Below are positions 1-6,758 of a stretch of DNA of 16,012 nucleotides, piece after piece. Positions within the stretch are counted from its first letter, which is position 1, and the number at the start of each line of letters is the position of its first letter. The stretch is from NCBI GenBank assembly GCA_046481785.1, contig JAWOJF010000153.1:1-16012 (forward strand), read 5' to 3'. The DNA is from JAWOJF01 sp046481785 (GTDB taxonomy: Bacteria; Bacteroidota; Ignavibacteria; Ignavibacteriales; Ignavibacteriaceae). Below the pieces are notes generated by a model. The model searched no databases. It saw nothing but the letters and a program-made list of their open reading frames with translations, and had not been told where the DNA came from. A program made the position numbers and the translations under genes.

Positions 1-384
1 GTTACTGTCTCCAATTACGGCAAAGGTAAAGCTGTACTGATTGGTTCATACATCGGGCTGCCGGTTATAGGCTCAGGCAATGAGGCAAATGAAGACCTGA
101 TTGCAAGTCTTATTGAATATACCTCAGAGATAAATAAACCTTCATCAGCCGGCACAGGCAAAGTAAGAACCGATGTTTTAACCGCCGGAAAAGAAGTTAT
201 GGTTATTATACAGAATATGACCTCACACTATGTTGAATCCTCGGTTGTTATTCCTGTAAAAAATATTCAGTTACTTAAGGAACAGTTTGACGGCAGTGAG
301 TTAAAAGTGACAGCCTCAAAAGAAAACGGAAGCATAATACTTGTAAAGTTAGATCCGAAAGAGGTGAAGGTATACCGTGCGTAA
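1..384 (+). CDS. C-terminal end of a GH42-like beta-galactosidase (5' truncated)
   Basis: The frame is open from the first base of the window to the TAA at 382-384, so this is the last 127 codons of a longer gene whose start lies upstream. The fragment begins with a GKGKAVLIGSY stretch followed by a helix (NEDLIASLIEY). This matches the end of the flavodoxin-like trimerisation domain that follows the barrel in GH42-type beta-galactosidases, where 'GKGKAVYIG' is typical. The last 60 residues form a small beta-rich domain (MVIIQNMTSHYVESS to VKVYRA), as in the GH42 C-terminal domain. No catalytic residue is in view, so the family is inferred from these tail domains only; another family that carries a flavodoxin-like tail (some GH5 or GH2 proteins) is possible. 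The stop overlaps the start of the next gene by 8 bases, which points to translational coupling with the transporter. Confidence 0.6.
   Translation, partial: VTVSNYGKGKAVLIGSYIGLPVIGSGNEANEDLIASLIEYTSEINKPSSAGTGKVRTDVLTAGKEVMVIIQNMTSHYVESSVVIPVKNIQLLKEQFDGSELKVTASKENGSIILVKLDPKEVKVYRA
361..370 (+). promoter_or_regulatory. Shine-Dalgarno-like sequence for the GTG-started transporter
   Basis: GAGGTGAAGG lies inside the end of the upstream gene. Its AAGG ends 6 bases before the GTG at 377. It supports the GTG start over the next in-frame ATG about 40 codons on, which would remove the first membrane helix. Such a clear site is unusual among the genes of this window. Confidence 0.55.
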
Positions 385-1648
385 GTGGTTCGCTGATTAT
401 CCTGCTGAGCAGTATATAAAAAGAAATTTTATTATAAATACTATTGATGGGTCTGTTTATGCTTTTGCAATTAGTTTTATTTCGCTAACAACGGTAATGC
501 CTTTGTTTGTTAAAAAGATCGGAGGAAATAATATAGCTGTGGCGTTGATCCCGGTTTTTTGGACAATGGGTTTCAATTTTACACAGATATTTGTAGCTAG
601 TTATGTAAGAAAAAAAGCTTATAAAAAACCGTTACTATTAGTTACTGCCTTATTTCAAAGGCTTCCCTGGCTTCTGCTGGGAATTTTCTGCTGGTTCTTT
701 TTTGAAAATATATCCGGTGATATTCAGCTTGTTATTTTCTTCTTTTGTTTTGGACTTGCTGCGGTTGCAGGAGGAATAAATCTTCCCGGCTGGTTTGACC
801 TGGTTGCGAAATTAACTCCGGTCAGGCTTCGCGGCAGACTGTTTGCATCGCGTGCAATTCTCGGTGCATTGCTTGGTATAATTGGCGGATGGATATCTAC
901 AATTATACTTGATGATTATATGTTCCCCCGGAGTTTCGGAGCATTATTTTTTCTTGCTTTTGGAGTTATAATGATTTCATACGTAGCCTTACTTTATATT
1001 AAAGAACTAAAACCAAACCCTGCAAAAGAAGAACTGCATTACAAAGAATTTTTTAAAAGGATACCATCACTTATAAAACATAATTCTAACTACAGGAATT
1101 TTTTGATAGCCGATGCCCTTCTTACTGCTTCTTTAATGGCAGACGCATTTTTTGCATTAAATGCTTTTAAAAAGTTTACGCTTGGTGATGTTTATGCCGG
1201 AACATTTACTATAATAATTATGAGCAGCATTATTATTGGTAATATTCTCTTTGGCTTTATAGCTGACAAGTTCGGGCATAAGTTAAATATGTTGATGGCG
1301 GCAATATCAGTTGTTGCTGCCTGCCTGCTTGCGCTGGCTACTCCATCCGTGCTGGCCTATTATTTTGTATTTATTTTTTCTGCATTTACTGCAACCTTAA
1401 TGCTGGTATCACGTTTGTCAATTATTGCTGAGCTATGTGAAGAAGAAGACCGTCCAACTTATATAGCAGTTACAAATATGATAACCGCACCGTTTATTCT
1501 ACTTGGTATTGCGGGCGGCTGGGTTGCTAATATGTATGGTTATAATATTGTTTTTATTCTTGCCGGTTTCTTTGCTTTAGTTTCATCTTTTATGTTTGGT
1601 ATGAAGGTAAAAGAACCGAGACAGCCGGTATTAAGTATATTATCTTAA
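377..1648 (+). CDS. MFS transporter, probable sugar permease
   Basis: A 423-residue inner-membrane protein with about 12 hydrophobic segments, the usual size for the major facilitator superfamily. The family motif between helices of a half-domain is seen at residues 293-302 (GFIADKFGHK). A basic cytoplasmic loop (PVRLRGRLFASR) follows the fourth or fifth helix, and charged linkers (KELKPNPAKEELHYKEF) separate the two halves. The start is GTG at 377, chosen because the coding frame needs it for helix 1 and a good ribosome site precedes it. It overlaps the upstream GH42-like gene by 8 bases and is followed after 12 bases by the first GH10-like gene. That position makes uptake (or export) of a mono- or oligosaccharide released by the neighbouring hydrolases the likely role; the substrate cannot be read from the sequence. 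Confidence 0.85.
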   Translation: MRKWFADYPAEQYIKRNFIINTIDGSVYAFAISFISLTTVMPLFVKKIGGNNIAVALIPVFWTMGFNFTQIFVASYVRKKAYKKPLLLVTALFQRLPWLLLGIFCWFFFENISGDIQLVIFFFCFGLAAVAGGINLPGWFDLVAKLTPVRLRGRLFASRAILGALLGIIGGWISTIILDDYMFPRSFGALFFLAFGVIMISYVALLYIKELKPNPAKEELHYKEFFKRIPSLIKHNSNYRNFLIADALLTASLMADAFFALNAFKKFTLGDVYAGTFTIIIMSSIIIGNILFGFIADKFGHKLNMLMAAISVVAACLLALATPSVLAYYFVFIFSAFTATLMLVSRLSIIAELCEEEDRPTYIAVTNMITAPFILLGIAGGWVANMYGYNIVFILAGFFALVSSFMFGMKVKEPRQPVLSILS

Positions 1649-1660
1649 AGAGAAAAGAAT

Positions 1661-3331
1661 ATGAAAAGAAGAGATTTTTTAAAAAAGACATCCCTTATTG
1701 GTGCTGGAACATTGGCTGCAGCTAATGAGCTTATCTCCGCACCCCTTGTTTATACTGCTAAAAAAATTACCAGGAGTACAGCAAAAGGAGAGCTGATCTT
1801 TCAGCCTTATTTTGTTCAGGATGGAAATGGCCCCCATTTGTATGACCTTGTATGGGCAACAGATAAGAACTGGGATGCTTTCCACTCAAACATAAACAAA
1901 ACTGATAAAGGGATTATCATCTCTGATTCAAAGGGAGAAGATAAGTTTGGTATTAACTGCAGGTGGAATGTTGAGGGATTTGGTTATACTAACATCACTG
2001 CTGATAATGGTGGGGAGCTTTATACTCTCCCGTCAGACGGAAAAGAACAAAAGCTTAACCTTAATTATGAACTTGCAAAAAGCCGTGTGGTAAGGAATAG
2101 AACAAGATTAAAACACCTGATGAATGACGGATGGATTCCTTCTAGGGAAGTTGAAGGACTTGTTGAACTATCGGAAGAATTATATGAAGATGCCGGAAAA
2201 AAAATTACTGATGCTGAAATGTGTGCCTCGAGGTCTCAGCAGGCTTTAAACTATGCTTTATGGGCAAGCGAAAAAATGGAATTAGATAAAGCTGACTTTA
2301 TAATAAAGAAGAGAGGATTCCGGAACGACTTTTTTGTCGGCTGCGATGCGCGTGGTTTTTACCAGATGTACCAGGATAAATTCCTCGACATGTTTGGCGA
2401 ATTATTTAATTATGCCAATATAACCTTTGTTGCTAAAGGGGACGGCATGATGTCTGATTATCAGCCTGAAAAAGGGAAGATAAATCCCGAAACCAGGCAG
2501 GTGTTAATAAAAAAGCTGAATGAAAGAAATATTAAATGCCAGGAAAGACTTCTTTTCTGGTTCCATGACTGCTGTATACCGGGCTGGATGCGCGATATGA
2601 AATACGATGATCTTCTGAAATACGCTGAAAAACTTACAACTGATACAATGAAAGAGTTCGGCGACTCTCTTTATGCTATGGAAGTTATTAATGAGCTTCA
2701 TGACTGGGCTAATGAATTGTATCTTAATCATGAGCAGATAACAGAGCTTACCCGGTTAATTAATGATGTATCAAAATCAATTGCTCCAAATGTTAAAACA
2801 ACAATTAATAGCTGCTGCCTGTTTGGCGAGTATGTACATATGAACCAGTATTCATCGGGACAAAAAGCAAAGTATAAGCAGCGCACTCCATGGCAGTGGA
2901 CCAGGGACATACTTGATGCAGGAGTTGATATAGACATTGTAGAACTGCAGATGTATTTCCCATACCGTGATCTTCAGGATTCTATTTTGTTAACTGAAAG
3001 ATTTGAAGTTTTTAATAAACCATTACATTACTCAGAAGTTGGAGTAAGCGGCGGTGCAACTGAACGTTCTGTTAAACTTGATACTTTTGAGTTTTCTAAA
3101 GAACCTTATTTGTGGCATCACTACTGGGATGAGGAAACGCAGGCGGACTGGATGGAACAGATATATAAACTTGCTTATAGTAAGGACTATATTAAGGCTT
3201 GTAACTGGTTCGATTTTGTTGATCCGTATTCTTATATGGAAAACGGCGGGCTGCTGCGGAGTCCCGAAGGTGAAAAGAAAGCAGCGTTCCATCGTCTGCA
3301 AAAATTACAACAGGAGTGGAAGTCTTTATAA
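1661..3331 (+). CDS. GH10-like glycoside hydrolase, paralogue 1 (Tat-exported)
   Basis: A 556-residue retaining glycosidase of the GH10 (clan A, TIM-barrel) type. Residues 1-30 are a Tat signal (KRRDFLKK followed by a hydrophobic stretch), so export in folded form to the periplasm is expected. Residues ~43-215 form an N-terminal region shared by all four paralogues: a beta-rich part with KFGINCRW (95-102), VEGFGY and ADNGGELY (114-121), then LNYELAKSR and helices. The barrel starts at ~222 (FFVGCD). The acid/base is Glu345 in MEVINE and the nucleophile is Glu459 in YSEVG; the barrel closes with NWFDFVDP and GGLLRSP. Odd points: the tryptophan of the family WxVxNE motif is Met340, and vicinal cysteine pairs occur at 304-305 and 385-386 in loops near the active site. 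The start follows an AGAGAAAAGA stretch. Endo-xylanase would be the automatic label, but the changed glycone-binding motifs make the substrate uncertain. Confidence 0.82.
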   Translation: MKRRDFLKKTSLIGAGTLAAANELISAPLVYTAKKITRSTAKGELIFQPYFVQDGNGPHLYDLVWATDKNWDAFHSNINKTDKGIIISDSKGEDKFGINCRWNVEGFGYTNITADNGGELYTLPSDGKEQKLNLNYELAKSRVVRNRTRLKHLMNDGWIPSREVEGLVELSEELYEDAGKKITDAEMCASRSQQALNYALWASEKMELDKADFIIKKRGFRNDFFVGCDARGFYQMYQDKFLDMFGELFNYANITFVAKGDGMMSDYQPEKGKINPETRQVLIKKLNERNIKCQERLLFWFHDCCIPGWMRDMKYDDLLKYAEKLTTDTMKEFGDSLYAMEVINELHDWANELYLNHEQITELTRLINDVSKSIAPNVKTTINSCCLFGEYVHMNQYSSGQKAKYKQRTPWQWTRDILDAGVDIDIVELQMYFPYRDLQDSILLTERFEVFNKPLHYSEVGVSGGATERSVKLDTFEFSKEPYLWHHYWDEETQADWMEQIYKLAYSKDYIKACNWFDFVDPYSYMENGGLLRSPEGEKKAAFHRLQKLQQEWKSL

Positions 3332-3402
3332 ACCGTAATAGGTAAGACTGGGCTGCTCTTTATACTAAAAATCTTATTTATAGAAATAAAACTCCGGTAC
3401 AA

Positions 3403-5112
3403 ATGAAAAGAAGAGAATTTATAAAAAAAACAGCGCTGGCAGGAGCCGGAGCTGTAGTTGCGGCTAATGAACTTTTATCTGCTCCCTTAATCCTTACATC
3501 TAAAAGAACAATAACCAATACTGAAAAGGGTGAGTTAATATTTAAACCTTATTTTATCCAGGACGGGGCAGGGCCTCACCTGGGTATGGTTAAGTCTTTT
3601 GAAAATATTGGGAGTGCAGAATGGGATTTTCCAAGCTGGGCCTTTGCAAGCGATACTGAATGGGATGCATTTTATTCTAATATTTTTGCAACAAAAGAGG
3701 GTGTTAAAATATCAGATACCGAAGGAAGAGATAAATTCGGCATTAACGTAAGATGGAACGTTGAAGGATTCGGTTATATTTATATGACTGCCGATAATGC
3801 AGGAGAGTTCTACCAGCTTCCTAAATCAGGAAGGTTTGAGACACTTAATTTAAATCTTGAACTTGCAAAATCCCGTGCTGCTAAAAACCGGGAAAGAATA
3901 AGAGAATTTGTTAAAGAAGGATGGTCTCCATCCCGTGATTTAAAGCCGTATATAGATCTTTCAGAGGAATACCTGGCTGATGCAGTAAAATCGCAGACCG
4001 ATACTGAAAAATGCGCAAAGCTTTCACAGCAGTCTCTTTATTATTCAATGTGGGCAGGCGAAAAAATAGAAATTGAGAAGGCATGGTTCGATATTAAGAG
4101 AAATGAATACAGGAAAGATTTTTTTATCGGCTGTGATACCGACCATTATACAGATATAAATAATCCCGATCTGTTTATAGAACTTTTTTCAGAGTTGTTT
4201 AATTATGCTACTATAACTCATTACCTTCCTCATATACAAAAAGAAGAGGGCGTTTATACATATGGTGACAGAGATGACCGTTTCCGCAGACTAAAGGAAA
4301 AAGGAATAACTGTTGAAGGACGTCCGGTTTTCTGGGCTGATGACTGCTGTACTCCTAACTGGCTTCTGAAAAAAAGTTTTCCTGATGTTCTAAAGTATGT
4401 TGAAAAGCATGCACGTGAAGTTGTCGGACATTATGGAGACGGAATGTATGCGTGGGAAATAATTAACGAAGCACATGATTTTAGTAATGCTCAAAAGCTC
4501 GTGCCTGATCAGATGGTTGAAATTGCCAAACTTATAGCCGATACAGTAAAAGATGTAAATCCTAAAGTGCACCGGCTGATAAATAACTGCTGTATAAATG
4601 CGGATTATGTGCAGATCATAAACTGGAAAGAGTATGCAAAAAAATTCCCGCTTATAACTCCTCATCAGTTTATTAAAATGTGTCATGAAGCTGGTGTGGA
4701 TTTCACAATTACAGGCCAGCAGCTTTATTATCAATATACAAACAGGGACATTGCGGATACTATAAGAATGACTGAGAGATTAAAAAAATTCGGAAGACCA
4801 GTACAGATAACTGAAATTGGTACAACATCGGGTCCAACGAAAGAAACGGTTGCATCAGGTGATTACCAGATACCTAAACGCCCTTATAGCTGGCACAGGG
4901 AATGGGATCCGGATCTTCAGGCAGAATGGATGGAACAAATCTATACTGTTATGTACAGCAAACAATGGATAGAAGCAATAAACTGGTATGATTTCTCTGA
5001 TCCGTTTGGTTTTATACCTAACGGCGGACTGCTTGCAAATCCGCAGGGTGAAAAGAAACCCATTTTTGAAAGATTGAAAAAATTGAAAAAGAAATGGGAA
5101 GAAACATATTAG
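3403..5112 (+). CDS. GH10-like glycoside hydrolase, paralogue 2 (Tat-exported)
   Basis: The longest of the four paralogues at 569 residues. Its Tat signal (KRREFIKK, then an alanine/glycine-rich hydrophobic run to about residue 30) is almost the same as that of paralogue 1. The shared N-terminal region has KFGINVRW (111-118), VEGFGY and ADNAGEFY (130-137). It holds an extra segment of about 14 residues after the GPHL motif (around GMVKSFENIGS) that the other three lack. The GH10-type barrel carries acid/base Glu356 (WEIINE) and nucleophile Glu471 (ITEIG), and ends with NWYDFSDP and GGLLANP. Cysteine pairs sit at 315-316 and 396-397, at the same places as in paralogue 1. It lies 71 bases after paralogue 1; this gap holds a weak AT-only inverted repeat (3374-3389) and no recognisable promoter. 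Periplasmic action on an oligo- or polysaccharide is inferred. Confidence 0.82.
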   Translation: MKRREFIKKTALAGAGAVVAANELLSAPLILTSKRTITNTEKGELIFKPYFIQDGAGPHLGMVKSFENIGSAEWDFPSWAFASDTEWDAFYSNIFATKEGVKISDTEGRDKFGINVRWNVEGFGYIYMTADNAGEFYQLPKSGRFETLNLNLELAKSRAAKNRERIREFVKEGWSPSRDLKPYIDLSEEYLADAVKSQTDTEKCAKLSQQSLYYSMWAGEKIEIEKAWFDIKRNEYRKDFFIGCDTDHYTDINNPDLFIELFSELFNYATITHYLPHIQKEEGVYTYGDRDDRFRRLKEKGITVEGRPVFWADDCCTPNWLLKKSFPDVLKYVEKHAREVVGHYGDGMYAWEIINEAHDFSNAQKLVPDQMVEIAKLIADTVKDVNPKVHRLINNCCINADYVQIINWKEYAKKFPLITPHQFIKMCHEAGVDFTITGQQLYYQYTNRDIADTIRMTERLKKFGRPVQITEIGTTSGPTKETVASGDYQIPKRPYSWHREWDPDLQAEWMEQIYTVMYSKQWIEAINWYDFSDPFGFIPNGGLLANPQGEKKPIFERLKKLKKKWEETY

Positions 5113-5168
5113 CAGTCTAAGACTATAAAAAGTAATTTTTAATCACTATAACAAATAAATAATAATAT

Positions 5169-6707
5169 ATGCCTGGTAAATTAGTATTCAAACCATATTT
5201 TGTTCAAAAGGGGAATGGCCCCCATATTGATCCGCTTGTATATGCGGCCGATGAAAATGAAAATGTCTTTCATTCAAACATTGTGCTTTCCAGGGAGGGA
5301 ATTGAAATTTCAAACTCTGAAGGCAGACAAAAATTTGCAATACATGTAAGATGGAATATTGAAGGATTCGGCTATGTTTATTCTATAGCTGATAACGGCG
5401 GTGAGCTTTATGAACTCCCCCTAAATGGTGAGAAGGTCTTAAATCTTAATTATGAACTTGCTGTCAGCAGAATTAGGCTGAATGAAAGAAGAATAAATAA
5501 GTTTAGGAATGACGGCTGGAGTATTAATACAGAAATATCCTCTCTGCATGATTTGTCAAAACAATTATTAAATGACGCTGAAAATTCGATCAGTAAAGAC
5601 CGTTTGAGCTATAATGCCCAGAAAGCTTTAATGTATGCTCACTGGACAAGCGATTATCTTGAATTGAGTAAGGCAAGATTTGACCTAAAAAAGAATGGTG
5701 CAAGAAAGAATTTTTATTTTGGATGCGATGCACGTGCATACTTCCAGATGGATAGTAACCTGTTCCTTGATAAATTTTCAAAATTATTTAACTATGCTAC
5801 TATAACTCACTACCTCAAAGGTGATTTTATTGACTTTGAAGCTGAGGAGGGAAAAAAACAATTTGAAGTAAGACAAAAAGTATTAAATGCTTTAAGGTCA
5901 AAAAATATTACCGTTGCCGGCAGGCCACTGTTCTGGTCTCATTTCTGGGTTACACCTGACTGGCTCAAAAGAAAGAATTTTGACCAGCTCTTAAAATATG
6001 TGGAAGAACATGTTAAGGAAGTTGTTGGTTTCTATAAAGATGATATAGCAGTCTGGGAAGTAGTTAATGAACTTCATGACTGGGCAAATGAACTTGAATT
6101 AAATCCCGAACAACTGGTTCAGATTACAAAACATGCATGCGAAGTGGCACGTTCAGTTAATCCCAAAGTAAAGCTGCTGATAAATAACTGCAAGCCCTTT
6201 GGCGATTATGTGCAAATGGGTAAATGGCACGATAAACCTGCAAAATTTAAACAGAGGACACCACACCAGTTTATAAAAGATCTTGTAAGCGCGGGCGTCG
6301 ATTTTGATACGATAGGCATACAAGTTTATTATGCCTATTACTCTGCTGCTGATGCAATAAGGAATATAGAGCGGTTTAAGGAATTTAATAAATCAGTTCA
6401 GCTTTCTGAAGTCGGCTGTCCTTCAGCAGGGATTAAACTTGAATTTGCCGATCCGCCTGTTGAGGATACAGCAAGGCTGCCTTACGACTGGCACAGGCAT
6501 TGGGATGAGGAACTGCAGGGAGACTGGCTTGAATATACATTTACTTATGCCTACAGTCAGCCGTGGATTGAAGGAGCCAACTGGTATGATTTTGTTGATC
6601 CTTTTTCTTTCCTGATAAAAGGTGGAATATTGCGTTCTCCTAATGGTGAGGAGAAATCTGCCGTTAACAGGCTTTTAATGTTAAAACAAAAATGGAATAA
6701 CTTATAA
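5169..6707 (+). CDS. GH10-like glycoside hydrolase, paralogue 3 (no signal peptide)
   Basis: A 512-residue paralogue that begins directly with the shared N-terminal region (MPGKLVFKPYF). An in-frame TAA lies two codons upstream of the ATG (5163-5165) and only 56 bases separate it from the previous gene, so no signal peptide can be encoded upstream. The enzyme is therefore predicted to stay in the cytoplasm, unlike the Tat-targeted copies. KFAIHVRW is at 55-62, followed by IEGFGY and ADNGGELY. The acid/base is Glu301 (WEVVNE) and the nucleophile Glu414 (LSEVG); the end has NWYDFVDP and GGILRSP. The loop that carries a cysteine pair in paralogues 1 and 2 reads SHFWVTPDW here. In the barrel it resembles paralogue 1 most (ELHDWANEL, AKFKQRTP, DFVDP). 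No Shine-Dalgarno sequence is seen before the ATG. A likely role is hydrolysis of imported oligosaccharides. Confidence 0.82.
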   Translation: MPGKLVFKPYFVQKGNGPHIDPLVYAADENENVFHSNIVLSREGIEISNSEGRQKFAIHVRWNIEGFGYVYSIADNGGELYELPLNGEKVLNLNYELAVSRIRLNERRINKFRNDGWSINTEISSLHDLSKQLLNDAENSISKDRLSYNAQKALMYAHWTSDYLELSKARFDLKKNGARKNFYFGCDARAYFQMDSNLFLDKFSKLFNYATITHYLKGDFIDFEAEEGKKQFEVRQKVLNALRSKNITVAGRPLFWSHFWVTPDWLKRKNFDQLLKYVEEHVKEVVGFYKDDIAVWEVVNELHDWANELELNPEQLVQITKHACEVARSVNPKVKLLINNCKPFGDYVQMGKWHDKPAKFKQRTPHQFIKDLVSAGVDFDTIGIQVYYAYYSAADAIRNIERFKEFNKSVQLSEVGCPSAGIKLEFADPPVEDTARLPYDWHRHWDEELQGDWLEYTFTYAYSQPWIEGANWYDFVDPFSFLIKGGILRSPNGEEKSAVNRLLMLKQKWNNL

Positions 6708-6758
6708 ACAATCGTCTTTCAAATCCCCCACCGGAATTTTAAAGAGGCCCGAGGAAAT

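Noticed and set aside
3054..3338. Open frame of 94 codons on the + strand inside the end of GH10-like copy 1
   Set aside because: It overlaps the conserved barrel end in another frame, and its basic, leucine/isoleucine-rich translation shows no domain pattern. It is a shadow frame.
3374..3389. Inverted repeat TTATTT-ATAG-AAATAA before copy 2 as a terminator or operator
   Set aside because: Six A/T-only pairs in an AT-rich gap are expected by chance; there is no T-run and no second copy in the other gaps.
5113..5168. A frameshift or hidden signal peptide before GH10-like copy 3
   Set aside because: The 56 bases hold in-frame stops and no arginine pair or hydrophobic run in any frame. True absence of the signal is the simpler reading.
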